Shown in pieces: positions 41,537-50,247 of a stretch of DNA of 64,000 nt. A model generated the notes under the pieces. That model saw only the letters and a program-made list of their open reading frames with translations, ran no database searches and was not told the origin of the DNA. The DNA is taken from contig NZ_JAGIOI010000001.1 in assembly GCF_017876675.1 (NCBI RefSeq), positions 1,550,001 to 1,614,000 of the forward strand, in the 5' to 3' direction. The stretch comes from Arthrobacter stackebrandtii. GTDB lineage: Bacteria > Actinomycetota > Actinomycetes > Actinomycetales > Micrococcaceae. Position 1 is the first letter of the stretch. Each line of letters starts with the position of its first letter. Made by a program: the position numbers and the translations under genes.

Positions 41537-42696
41537 GTGCCGCGAGGACCGGGCTGCGGCTCGGCGTTTTAGGCAAATCCAGCAAGCCCGATGAGCGGCG
41601 TGCACCCATCCACCCCGAGCATTTTTCCCGCATCGAGCCCGACATCCTCGCCCGGATGGTGGTTGAGGAGGGGTACGGCACCCGCTTTGGCATGTCAGAC
41701 GGCGCGCTGGCCGGTTTGGTGGGCTCGGTCGCCTCCCGCGAGCAGGTCATCGCGCAGTCGGATGTACTGCTTCTGCCCAAGCCGCAGGCATCGGACCTGG
41801 CCGACATGAAGGACGGCCAGGTGCTGTGGGGCTGGCCGCACTGCGTCCAGGACCGCGCCATCACCCAGCTTGCCATCGACAAGAAGCTGACGCTGATCGC
41901 CTTTGAGGTCATGAACCACTGGGCCTCCGACGGCGGTTTTGGGCTGCACGTGTTCCACAAGAACAACGAGCTGGCCGGCTACTGTTCCGTCATGCACTCC
42001 CTGGCACTGACCGGGTCCACCGGCGACTATGGCCGCCGCATGAGCGCCGTCGTCATTGGCTTTGGTGCCACGGCCCGGGGTGCCGTGACGGCCTTGAAGG
42101 CCCTGGGCATCCACGATGTGCAGGTGCTGACCAGCCGGAGTGTGGCAGCCGTTGCCGCGCCGATCCATTCGGTCGAGATGGTGCAATTTGATTTCGCACC
42201 CGAAGCGCCGCACGCCGGTTTTGTCATGCTTGAGGACGGGGATGTACCGCTGGGCGAGTTCCTGGCGGAGGCGGACATCGTGGTGAACTGCACCCTGCAG
42301 GACCCCAACGCGCCCATGACGTACCTGACCGAGGCGGACCTTGACGGGTTCCGGCCCGGCAGCCTGATTGTGGACGTCTCGTGCGACGAGGGCATGGGGT
42401 TCAGCTGGGCCCGCAGCACAACGTTCACCGACCCCATGTTCACCGTGGGCGACCACATCAACTACTACGCCGTGGACCACAGCCCCAGCTACCTGTGGAA
42501 TTCGGCCACGTGGGAAATCAGCGAGGCCCTGATGCCGTTCATCGAGACGGTGCTGGAGGGCCCGGACGCATGGGCTGGACGGGACACCATTCAGCGCGCC
42601 ATTGAAATTTCCGACGGCGTCATCGTCAACCCGGCCATCCTTGAGTTCCAGCGGCGCCAGGAGGCGTATCCGCACCTGCCTCTGGCCGAAGGTTAG
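41533..42696 (+). CDS. N5-(carboxyethyl)ornithine synthase / alanine-dehydrogenase-like protein
   Basis: 387 aa. N-terminal AlaDH/PNT-type domain (GVLGKSSKPDERRAPIHPEHF, KPQASDLADMKDGQVLWGWPHCVQ) and a Rossmann domain with MSAVVIGFGATARGAVTALKALG. Closest recognisable family is N5-(carboxyethyl)ornithine synthase, which joins pyruvate and ornithine or lysine with NADPH. Downstream VDVSCDEGMGFSWARSTTF and NYYAVDHSPSYLW are alanine-dehydrogenase-like. The substrate is not proven. Coupled to the 44-aa basic protein by a 4-bp overlap. Confidence 0.78.
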   Translation: MSAARTGLRLGVLGKSSKPDERRAPIHPEHFSRIEPDILARMVVEEGYGTRFGMSDGALAGLVGSVASREQVIAQSDVLLLPKPQASDLADMKDGQVLWGWPHCVQDRAITQLAIDKKLTLIAFEVMNHWASDGGFGLHVFHKNNELAGYCSVMHSLALTGSTGDYGRRMSAVVIGFGATARGAVTALKALGIHDVQVLTSRSVAAVAAPIHSVEMVQFDFAPEAPHAGFVMLEDGDVPLGEFLAEADIVVNCTLQDPNAPMTYLTEADLDGFRPGSLIVDVSCDEGMGFSWARSTTFTDPMFTVGDHINYYAVDHSPSYLWNSATWEISEALMPFIETVLEGPDAWAGRDTIQRAIEISDGVIVNPAILEFQRRQEAYPHLPLAEG

Positions 42697-42705
42697 ACGG
42701 AGCGG

Positions 42706-43128
42706 CTAGAACAGTTTGTGGGACGCCTCCGGCAACAGTGGTTCGAACAATTCGACCAGGTTGCCGGAGGGGTCCTCCAGCAGAATCTGCCTGACTCCGA
42801 TTCCTTCGATGATGCCGCCGCGGAAATGAACTCCCGCCGCGCTGAGCCGGGACGCCTCTGCGTCCAGATCGGGCATCTGAAGTGAGAACCTGTTCCACCC
42901 GCCCGGCGCCGGCACGGCGCCGTCGGGCGTGGCCCTGCCTCCCCCGCCGGGGGCGCCCTTGGCATCCACGGATCCCGGGGCGCTGAGCAGCAGCCGCAGG
43001 CCGCCGAGGGTGAGCATCGCGAATCCGGGTGCCGGATGCATGACTTCCGTGAACCCCAGCAACCGCACGTAAAAGTCCAAGGCGGCATCGACGTCGTGAA
43101 CGATGTACCGGACACTGACCTGCTCCAT
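42706..43128 (-). CDS. VOC-family (glyoxalase/bleomycin-resistance-like) protein
   Basis: About 140 aa, two beta-alpha-beta-beta-beta modules: VSVRYIVHDVDAALDFYVRLLGFTEV and FRGGIIEGIGVRQILLEDPSGNLVELFEP, with a Gly-rich insertion between. Metal-binding Glu in NLVELF is kept, but the first-module His is uncertain. Substrate unknown. The ATG at 43128 has GGAGGAGG just upstream; an ATG four codons earlier (43140) is possible. Convergent with the dehydrogenase gene, 19 bp after the desaturase start side. Confidence 0.85.
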   Translation of the reverse strand: MEQVSVRYIVHDVDAALDFYVRLLGFTEVMHPAPGFAMLTLGGLRLLLSAPGSVDAKGAPGGGGRATPDGAVPAPGGWNRFSLQMPDLDAEASRLSAAGVHFRGGIIEGIGVRQILLEDPSGNLVELFEPLLPEASHKLF

Positions 43129-43146
43129 GACCTCCTCCATCCTGTC

Positions 43147-44244
43147 CTATTGGCGGTATTGCCGCACGAGCGGGCATTCAAAGGGGTCCGCCGCAGACAG
43201 GCCCACCCGGTTCAGGTAGCGCACCACAATGGCGTACGACTCCAGCAGGCCAGTCTCGGTGAAAACAATGCCGTTGCGTTCACAGGCCTGCCGCACCATG
43301 GCGTTGGCGCGGGGCAGCTCGGGCCGGGCCATGTCCGGGAACAGGTGGTGCTCCACCTGCCGGTTCAGCCCGCCCATGAGCGTGTCCATGAACCAGCCGC
43401 CACGGATGTTGCGGCTGGTGACCACCTGGCGGGTGAGGAAATCCACCCGGCTTCCGGCCTCCAGAACGGGCATGCCCTTGTGGTTCGGCGCAAATGAGGC
43501 GCCCATGTAGAACCCGAAGACTCCCATTTGCACGGCAAGAAACGCAAGGGCCATTCCCCACGGCAGCACCATGAACAGCAGGGCCAGGTAGACACCGAAT
43601 CGCAGCACGAGCATCGCAATCTCCACGTACCGGTATTTGACTCCGCGCCGGGCAAACAAGGTCCTGCCCGAGTCGAAGACCAGGCTGACACCCAGGAACA
43701 GGATCAACGGAAACAGCAGCGTTCCCTGGTGTCGGGTGAAGGCGGCGGGCAGTCCGTGCTTCGCGGCAGCACCTTCCTCATGGAACGCCACCACCCCCGT
43801 GTGGATGTCCGGGTCCTTGCCCTTGGTGTTCGGGTTTTGGTGGTGGGCAGTGTGCTTCTTGACCCACATGGCGTAGCTCATGCCCACCAACAGCGGCCCG
43901 AGGATCCTGGCGCTCCAGTCATTGACAGGGCCCGAGGCAAACACTTGGTGGTGGGCAGCTTCGTGCCCCAGAAAGGCGAACTGCGTGAACAAGACCCCCA
44001 GGGCTGCGGCGATCAGCAGTTGGAACCAGGTCTGCCCCAGCAGCATGAAGCCGGCGCCTGCGGCGGCGAGCAACAGCAGCAGTACGGCAAACACCACCGC
44101 GTAGAAGGTTCGACGGCGGCGCATGAGGCCTGCGGTCCGCACACTTTTCAGCAGCACCGCATAGGTCTCAATGATCGGGTTGCCGCGAGTGGGACGATCC
44201 ACGGCGTGACGCGGCCCTATGGCGGGTCTGAGTCGTGCTTGCAT
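43147..44244 (-). CDS. Membrane fatty-acid desaturase
   Basis: 365 aa, four or so helices. Three histidine boxes for the di-iron centre: HEAAHHQ, HTAHHQNPN and QVEHHLFPDM (Gln in the third box, as in front-end/acyl-lipid desaturases). It inserts a double bond into acyl chains using O2 and an electron donor not encoded here; it likely adjusts membrane fluidity. A long basic N-terminus precedes the first helix. Confidence 0.92.
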   Translation of the reverse strand: MQARLRPAIGPRHAVDRPTRGNPIIETYAVLLKSVRTAGLMRRRRTFYAVVFAVLLLLLAAAGAGFMLLGQTWFQLLIAAALGVLFTQFAFLGHEAAHHQVFASGPVNDWSARILGPLLVGMSYAMWVKKHTAHHQNPNTKGKDPDIHTGVVAFHEEGAAAKHGLPAAFTRHQGTLLFPLILFLGVSLVFDSGRTLFARRGVKYRYVEIAMLVLRFGVYLALLFMVLPWGMALAFLAVQMGVFGFYMGASFAPNHKGMPVLEAGSRVDFLTRQVVTSRNIRGGWFMDTLMGGLNRQVEHHLFPDMARPELPRANAMVRQACERNGIVFTETGLLESYAIVVRYLNRVGLSAADPFECPLVRQYRQ

Positions 44245-44428
44245 GGTGTCACCGGCGGGTCAGGGTCGACCGTCAAAGCCGGCAATTGAGAGCGAAAAGG
44301 ATCTTCCGTAGCTTCCATTTTAGTCCCCCGACCGATGGAAAGACCGGGCCGCTGCCGGGCGAAATTGCGCCGCCAGGCGCTGCCCAATTCCTGGGCCGGC
44401 ACCCAGCCACTGCGCGTAGCATGGCCGC

Positions 44429-44848
44429 ATGGTTGATTCACTGACCAGGGAACAGCGCCATAAAGTGATGTCGCACATCCACAGCAAGGACACCAAGCCG
44501 GAAATGCTGGTGCGCCGGATGTTGTTCGCCGAAGGTTACAGGTACCGGCTGCATGCGGCAGACCTGCCCGGCACTCCGGACCTGGTGTTTCGGCGCCGCC
44601 GTGTGGCTGTCTTCGTCAACGGTTGTTTTTGGCATTCGCACAGCTGCCCCAACGGCACACACAAACCCGCCACCAATGCCGAGTTCTGGGAAGCCAAGCG
44701 CAACAGGACCGTTGAACGCGACGGGCAGGCGCTCACCGAACTGGCCAATCGCGGCTGGACGGCCGTCACGGTGTGGGAATGCGAGTTGCGAAGCCTGAAC
44801 GCCGTGGCCGATTCCCTCCACCGCGCCCTGGGGCCGCCCCGGCTTTAG
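44429..44848 (+). CDS. vsr: Very short patch repair (Vsr) endonuclease, orphan
   Basis: 139 aa. N-terminal RHKVMSHIHSKDTKPEMLVRRMLFAEG, catalytic Asp in LPGTPDLVF, zinc-binding NGCFWHSHSCP and a further Cys in VWECEL; all key residues are kept. Nicks 5' of T:G mismatches produced by deamination of 5-methylcytosine. No DNA cytosine methyltransferase or restriction gene is next to it. TAGCAT (44417-44422) lies 6 nt before the ATG. Its last codons overlap the convergent MFS gene by 4 bp. Confidence 0.93.
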   Translation: MVDSLTREQRHKVMSHIHSKDTKPEMLVRRMLFAEGYRYRLHAADLPGTPDLVFRRRRVAVFVNGCFWHSHSCPNGTHKPATNAEFWEAKRNRTVERDGQALTELANRGWTAVTVWECELRSLNAVADSLHRALGPPRL

Positions 44849-46098
44849 CCCGCGGGCTTCGCTTCAATGAAAATCGGGTGCCTGGCGCTGCGCAGGTTCA
44901 AGCGCAGTGTCAGCTGGCCCCGCTTGGCCAGCACCAGCCCGATCACCACGGCGGCCAGGGCCTGCCCGCCAATGAGCACCATGATGTACAGGCTCATGAC
45001 CCTGCCTCGGATCGTGACATTCGTGGACATTTGCACCAGCTGGTTGGAGCTGGTCAGGAACAGCAGCGAGGCAAAGCCCGCCACCACCATGACGGCGCCA
45101 AACGTGACCATGTTGGGGGCCAGCGAGGCGATCATCAGCACCACTCCGTAGGCACCCGCCGCAGACATGACACCACGCAGGCGCAGCGTGGCGACGCGGG
45201 TGGAGGCCAGTGCCCCGCACAGCGCACCGAGCGCAACCAGGGTGTTCAGCAGGCCGTAGCCTCCGGCACCGGCGTCGAACACGTTGTTGGCGTAGGCGGC
45301 CATCAGCACCGGCAGGCTTAGGCCAAAGATGGCAAAAACGGCGGCCATCATGGCCGGCCAGAAGATGGTCGGCTTGCCAATGGCGTAGCGGAAACCCTCC
45401 GCGAGCTGCCCCTTGGCGCGCTTCACCGGAGGCATGAGCACCAGCTCGTTCTTGCGGATCAGCAGCAGTGAGATGACGGTGATGGTGCAGGCCAGTGCAT
45501 TGGCGGCAAAGGCCCAGCCGCCGCCGATCGCCATGATCATGACACCGCTGACTGCCGGGCCGATCATGCCGCCCAGCTGGAAGATCGAGGAGTTCAGGCT
45601 GATGGCGTTGCGCAGTTGCGCCGGCCCCACCAGTTCGTTGACGAAGACCTGGCGGGCGGGCTGGTCGGCCACCACCACCAGGCCCAGCACGAAGGCGATG
45701 ACATAGATGTGCCAGACCTCAAGGTGCCCGGTCAGCGCCAGCACGGCCATGATTGCCGCCAGCGCACCGGCCGCGCCCTGGCTGATCATGAGGATGAGGC
45801 GCTTGGAGTAGCGGTCTGCGAGGATTCCGCCCAGCGGCATGAGGACGAGGGAGGGGATGAACTGCATGAAAACGGTAATTCCGACGGCGGTCACCGAACC
45901 TGAGAGCTCCAGGACCATCCAGTCCTGGGCCACCCGCTGCATCCAGAGGGCGATCACGGCCAGAAGGTTGGCGGAAGCGAAGATGCGGTAGTTTCGGATC
46001 TTGAGCGAGGAGAACGTCTGGCTCCACGGCGGCCGGGTGGTCACGATGTTGATGGGGGCGGTCAGGGCGGGATTCTGCGGTGTTGAGGGGGGAGTCAA
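44845..46098 (-). CDS. MFS transporter, EntS-like (MFS_3)
   Basis: 417 aa, 12 helices. Starts with FSSLKIRNYRIFASANLLAVIALWMQRVAQDWMVLELS, the pattern of the enterobactin-exporter EntS/MFS_3 group; ILADRYSKRLIL is the A-motif. Probable drug or siderophore efflux. The start is TTG with AGGA 8 nt upstream. Divergent from a LysR regulator with a LysR-type box between them, so probably controlled by it. Confidence 0.88.
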   Translation of the reverse strand: MTPPSTPQNPALTAPINIVTTRPPWSQTFSSLKIRNYRIFASANLLAVIALWMQRVAQDWMVLELSGSVTAVGITVFMQFIPSLVLMPLGGILADRYSKRLILMISQGAAGALAAIMAVLALTGHLEVWHIYVIAFVLGLVVVADQPARQVFVNELVGPAQLRNAISLNSSIFQLGGMIGPAVSGVMIMAIGGGWAFAANALACTITVISLLLIRKNELVLMPPVKRAKGQLAEGFRYAIGKPTIFWPAMMAAVFAIFGLSLPVLMAAYANNVFDAGAGGYGLLNTLVALGALCGALASTRVATLRLRGVMSAAGAYGVVLMIASLAPNMVTFGAVMVVAGFASLLFLTSSNQLVQMSTNVTIRGRVMSLYIMVLIGGQALAAVVIGLVLAKRGQLTLRLNLRSARHPIFIEAKPAG

Positions 46099-46191
46099 CG
46101 GATCAGTCCTGGGACTCGAAGGTGATTGGGCTTTACCTCTTCAACCATAGGCCGTAACAATTTATGCCGAAATAGTATGATGCCTATAAAC

Positions 46192-46212
46192 ACTATTGAA
46201 GAACGTAATAGT
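46192..46212. promoter_or_regulatory. LysR-type operator between MFS and lysR genes
   Basis: ACTATT-N9-AATAGT (T-N11-A pattern). Another AATAGT lies at 46171-46176. TATAAA (46185-46190) next to it could be the lysR -10. Confidence 0.6.
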
Positions 46213-46219
46213 CCCTAGG

Positions 46220-47104
46220 ATGTGGACCGTGTCGGACGCCCCAACTTTTGACCCCGTTCAGCTCAAGAGCTTTCTTGCGTTGGCAGAGACCCGCAACTTC
46301 ACCAGGGCCGCCGAACGGCTGGGCATCAGCCAGCCAACGGTCAGCCAGCATGTGCGGAAACTGGAGCAGGCGGCCGGGCGAATCCTGGTCACCCGAGACA
46401 CGCGCGAACTCCGCCTGACGGACAACGGCGACGCCATGGCCGGCTTTGCCCGCACCATCCTGTCCGCCAACGACGCCGCGACCCGCTACTTCTCCGGTGC
46501 CGCCATGAAGGGCCGGCTGCGCTTTGGCACTGCCGACGACCTGGCCATTACGGGCCTGCCCCGGATCCTGCGTGAATTCCGCCAGCTGTACCCGCAGATC
46601 AACCTCGAGCTGACCGTCAGCCAGAGCGACCAGCTGCACCGCCGCCTCAAGGCCGGCGCCCTGGACCTCGTCTTCGTCAAGTGGGTGTCCGGCGCACAGG
46701 AGGGCGAGGTGGTCAAGAAGGACACCTTCGACTGGGTGGGCCTCGAGCAGACCGTACTGGAGCCGGGCGAGCCCGTGCCAGTCATCGTCTACCCGGCCCC
46801 GAGCCTGAGCCGGAAGCTGGCGCTCGACGCCCTCGAAGCCGCGGGCCGCACCTGGCGGGTCACCTGCACCACCAAGCAGATCAGCGGGGTCCTGGCTGCA
46901 CTGCGGGCGGGGATCGGCATTGCCGTCATGCCGACCTCGCTGGTTCCGGAGGACTTAAAGGTGATCACCAAGCGCTTCGACCTGCCGCCAGTGGGCGACG
47001 TCGACTTCACCCTGATCCGCAACCCGCTGGCCAACACCGAGGTGGTCGACGCCCTGACCCGCGCCATCATGGGCCGCAAACTGACGCCGGTGGGACGGCG
47101 ATAG
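46220..47104 (+). CDS. LysR-family transcriptional regulator
   Basis: About 294 aa. N-terminal winged [47 protein letters not shown]; the rest is the two-lobed effector domain ([23 protein letters not shown]). It probably regulates the divergent MFS exporter and itself through the palindrome between them. The start is uncertain: ATG 46220 is chosen, GTG 46229 and TTG 46196 are alternatives. Confidence 0.9.
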   Translation: MWTVSDAPTFDPVQLKSFLALAETRNFTRAAERLGISQPTVSQHVRKLEQAAGRILVTRDTRELRLTDNGDAMAGFARTILSANDAATRYFSGAAMKGRLRFGTADDLAITGLPRILREFRQLYPQINLELTVSQSDQLHRRLKAGALDLVFVKWVSGAQEGEVVKKDTFDWVGLEQTVLEPGEPVPVIVYPAPSLSRKLALDALEAAGRTWRVTCTTKQISGVLAALRAGIGIAVMPTSLVPEDLKVITKRFDLPPVGDVDFTLIRNPLANTEVVDALTRAIMGRKLTPVGRR

Positions 47105-47177
47105 GTGGCCCCGAAGCCGGTGCGGTAAGGCAGCTCACAGCCATTCCTGGGCCCGCGGCGGTAGACTTGACCCCGTT

Positions 47178-47594
47178 ATGATGCGAACAATGTTTAAGTC
47201 CAAGATCCACCGCGCCACCGTCACCCACGCCGACCTGCACTACGTGGGCTCCGTGACGGTCGACGCCGATCTGCTGGACGCTGCGGACATTCTGCCAGGC
47301 GAGCTCGTCTCGATCGTGGACATCACCAATGGTGCGCGCCTGGAAACCTACACGATCGCCGGCGAGCGTGGGTCCGGCGTCATTGGCATCAACGGTGCCG
47401 CCGCGCACCTGGTCAACGTTGGCGACCTCGTGATCCTGATGACCTACGCCCAGATGAGCGACGCCGAGGCGCGCGACTATGTGCCCTCCGTCGTCCACGT
47501 CGACGCGAACAACAAGATCGTCCACCTGGGCAGCGATCCGGCCGAGGCCATCACCGAGGGCCTGCTGCGCCCCGCCTTGGCGCAGTCCCGCTAA
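47178..47594 (+). CDS. panD: Aspartate 1-decarboxylase
   Basis: 138-aa proenzyme that makes beta-alanine for pantothenate/Co[26 protein letters not shown] carries the Gly-Ser self-cleavage site where the pyruvoyl group forms; [22 protein letters not shown] is the conserved C-terminal part. No panB/C neighbours. TAGACT (47162-47167) is a likely -10 10 nt before the ATG, so the leader is only a few nucleotides. Confidence 0.97.
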   Translation: MMRTMFKSKIHRATVTHADLHYVGSVTVDADLLDAADILPGELVSIVDITNGARLETYTIAGERGSGVIGINGAAAHLVNVGDLVILMTYAQMSDAEARDYVPSVVHVDANNKIVHLGSDPAEAITEGLLRPALAQSR

Positions 47595-47695
47595 CCCAGT
47601 CCCGCCTGCCCGCCCCGGCAACTTCCGCGGGTGCCGATGGTGCGGCCAAGGGGTGCAGTCCGGGCATCGGCGCCCGGTTCACTAAGCTGTAGCTT

Positions 47696-48622
47696 GTGCT
47701 GTCCGTCATCGAGGGTTTCTCCGTAGTCTGGCTCATCATCCTGGTGGGCTGGTTCGCGGGCCGCAAAAAGGTCCTGGGCGAGAACGCCCAAATCGTCCTG
47801 AGCAGGCTCTCCTTCTTCGTGGCGAGCCCGGCACTGCTCGTGGAGACTCTGGCCCGGGCGGATCTCCATGTGGTTTTTGCCGCGCCCCTCCTCGTGGCCG
47901 CGGCCAGCGCCGTCATCACGGCCGGAATCTGCCTTGTCATCGTAAAATTCTGGCTCCGGCGCACGCTGGCCGAATCACTGCTGGCAGCCATGTCTTCCTC
48001 CACCGCGAATGCCGCCAACCTGGGTATTCCCATTGCGGCATATGTCCTGGGCGACGCGGCCTTGATTGCCCCCGTGCTGGTTTTCCAGCTGGCGTTTTAC
48101 ACGCCCGTCTACCTCATGCTGCTCGACGGCCTCACGAGCGGCCGCCGCGCCACGCCCGGGCGGGTGCTGCTGCAGATCATCAGCAACCCGATGATCCTTG
48201 GCACCGCGGTGGGCCTGGTGCTGTCGGCCACCGGCTGGGCGCTTCCGTCGCTCGTGGCGGAGCCGCTGCACCTGATCGCCGGCGCCGCCATCCCCTCCAT
48301 CCTCATCGCCTTCGGCATGTCGCTGGGGACCACGCGGCCGCTGAACCCGGCCGACGGCAGGCGCCCCGACATCCTCCTGGCCACAAGCTTCAAGTTGGTG
48401 CTGCACCCCACCGTCGCCTTCCTGTTGGGGCACTTTGCCTTGGGGCTGGGCGGGGCGGAACTGTTCGCCGTCGTGATTGCCGCGGCACTGCCCACGGCAC
48501 AGAACGTCTACGTGACGGCGCAGCGCTACCAGGTGGGCGTCGCCGTCGCCAAGGACACCGTGCTCCTGACCACCGTGCTGGCCATTCCGGCAATGTTCGG
48601 CGTGGCGTTCCTCTTGGGCTGA
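47696..48622 (+). CDS. AEC (auxin efflux carrier) family transporter
   Basis: 308 aa, about ten helices. FSVVWLIILVGWFAGRKKVLG at the start, STANAANLGIPIAAYVLGD in the middle (the conserved NxGxxG crossover), and LPTAQNVYVTAQRYQVG near the end are AEC hallmarks. Probably a malate/organic-anion-type carrier. The GTG start has TAAGCT 7 nt upstream, a leaderless pattern. Confidence 0.9.
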   Translation: MLSVIEGFSVVWLIILVGWFAGRKKVLGENAQIVLSRLSFFVASPALLVETLARADLHVVFAAPLLVAAASAVITAGICLVIVKFWLRRTLAESLLAAMSSSTANAANLGIPIAAYVLGDAALIAPVLVFQLAFYTPVYLMLLDGLTSGRRATPGRVLLQIISNPMILGTAVGLVLSATGWALPSLVAEPLHLIAGAAIPSILIAFGMSLGTTRPLNPADGRRPDILLATSFKLVLHPTVAFLLGHFALGLGGAELFAVVIAAALPTAQNVYVTAQRYQVGVAVAKDTVLLTTVLAIPAMFGVAFLLG

Positions 48623-48652
48623 GTCGGCGGGGATGCGCGGTACGCTTTCGTT

Positions 48653-50245
48653 ATGGCTAGCAAATCCGCATCAGAGTTGATCACGGCAATCACCACCGGC
48701 TACACCTTTGAGGGCTCCTCGATCGCCCTCGGCGCGGCCATGGCCGACGGCGAAATCCACCCGGAAGCGCAGGTGTCGCTGCCGCTGGCCATGATGAACC
48801 GCCACGGCCTCGTCGCCGGAGCCACGGGCACGGGCAAGACCGTCACGCTGCACATGATCGCCGAACAGCTTTCAACCGCGGGCGTCCCCGTCTTCATGGC
48901 TGACATCAAGGGCGATCTCACCGGCCTGGCCACGGCCGCCGAGGGCAGCGAAAAGCTCACCGCACGCACCCAGGCGCTCGGCCAGCAGTGGGAATCCAAG
49001 GCATTCCCCGTGGAGTTCCTGGCCCTGGGCGGCAACGGCAGCGGCGTCCCGGTCCGCGCCACCATCACCTCTTTTGGTCCCATCCTGCTGGCCCGCGTGC
49101 TGGACCTGAATGAAACCCAGGAATCCAGCCTGCAGCTCGTGTTCCACTACGCCGACACCAAGGGCCTGGAACTTTATGACCTGAAGGACCTGCGCGCCGT
49201 CATCCAATTCCTCACCTCCGACGAGGGCAAGGATGACCTGAAGGAACTCGGCGGGCTGTCCAAGGCCACGGCCGGCGTGATTCTGCGCAACCTGATCACC
49301 CTGGACGCCCAGGGCATGGGCGAATTCTTCGGCATGCCAGAGTTTGACACCGCCGAACTGCTGCGCACGGCCCCCGACGGCCGCGGTGTCATCAGCTGCC
49401 TGGAACTGCCCAGCGTGCAAGACAAGCCGCTGCTGTTCTCCACCTTCCTGATGTGGCTGCTGGCGGACCTGTTCCGCGACCTGCCCGAGGTGGGCGATCT
49501 CGACAAGCCCAAGCTGGTCTTCTTCTTCGACGAGGCGCACCTGCTCTTCAACGACGCCAGCAAGGCCTTCCTGAACGCCATCACCCAGACGGTGCGGCTC
49601 ATCCGTTCCAAGGGCGTGGGCATCTTCTTCGTCACCCAGACCCCCAAGGACGTGCCCGCCGACGTCCTGGCGCAGCTGGCCAACCGCATCCAGCATGCCC
49701 TTCGCGCGTTCACCCCTGAGGACGCCAAGGCGCTGAAAGCCACCGTCTCCACGTTCCCGATCAGCGGCTACGACCTCGAGGAGGTCCTCACCAGCGCCGG
49801 GATCGGCGAGGCCGTGGTGACCGTCATGGATGAAAACGGCGCCCCCACCCCGGTGGCCCTGACCCGCCTGCGCGCCCCAGGATCCGTCATGGGCCCCAGC
49901 TCCCCCGACGCCGTCCAGGCCGTCATCGCGGCCTCCGCCCTCCTGCCCACCTACGGCACCGCCGTCGACCCCGTCTCCGCGTACGAGAAGCTGCAGGCAC
50001 CCTCCGCACCTGCCGCTCCCGCCGCCCCCACGGGACCGGCCGTGGGCAGCCCCCTTCCCCCGCCGCCTCCCGTCAACCTTCCGGCACCCAAGAACGACGG
50101 CGGCATCGCCGCCGATGTCATCGGCGCCTTGGGCGGGGCTTTCGGCAGCGGCCTCAAGGGCGGGCTGCAGAGTGCTGCCAGGTCCATGGGGCGCAGCCTC
50201 ATCCGTGACATTTTCGGCACGGCGCCGCGCAAGAGACGCCGATAA
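48653..50245 (+). CDS. HerA-like helicase/ATPase (DUF853)
   Basis: 530 aa, cytosolic. FtsK-HerA superfamily ATPase: Walker A AGATGTGKTVTLHM at about residue 56, VFMADIKGDLTGL, Walker B KLVFFFDEAHLLF at about 285, and FFVTQTPKDVPADVLAQLANRIQHALRAF (sensor and Arg-finger region). The C-terminal 90 residues are Pro/Ala-rich, then basic (APRKRRR). The DUF853 type is widespread, without an established role; no NurA nuclease is adjacent, unlike archaeal HerA. TACGCT (48641-48646) is 6 nt before the ATG. Confidence 0.92.
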   Translation: MASKSASELITAITTGYTFEGSSIALGAAMADGEIHPEAQVSLPLAMMNRHGLVAGATGTGKTVTLHMIAEQLSTAGVPVFMADIKGDLTGLATAAEGSEKLTARTQALGQQWESKAFPVEFLALGGNGSGVPVRATITSFGPILLARVLDLNETQESSLQLVFHYADTKGLELYDLKDLRAVIQFLTSDEGKDDLKELGGLSKATAGVILRNLITLDAQGMGEFFGMPEFDTAELLRTAPDGRGVISCLELPSVQDKPLLFSTFLMWLLADLFRDLPEVGDLDKPKLVFFFDEAHLLFNDASKAFLNAITQTVRLIRSKGVGIFFVTQTPKDVPADVLAQLANRIQHALRAFTPEDAKALKATVSTFPISGYDLEEVLTSAGIGEAVVTVMDENGAPTPVALTRLRAPGSVMGPSSPDAVQAVIAASALLPTYGTAVDPVSAYEKLQAPSAPAAPAAPTGPAVGSPLPPPPPVNLPAPKNDGGIAADVIGALGGAFGSGLKGGLQSAARSMGRSLIRDIFGTAPRKRRR

Positions 50246-50247
50246 TC

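Noticed and set aside
44845-44848. Possible gene fusion or frameshift at the vsr/MFS overlap
   Set aside because: The genes are convergent and simply share stop-codon bases; both proteins have complete, normal C-termini.
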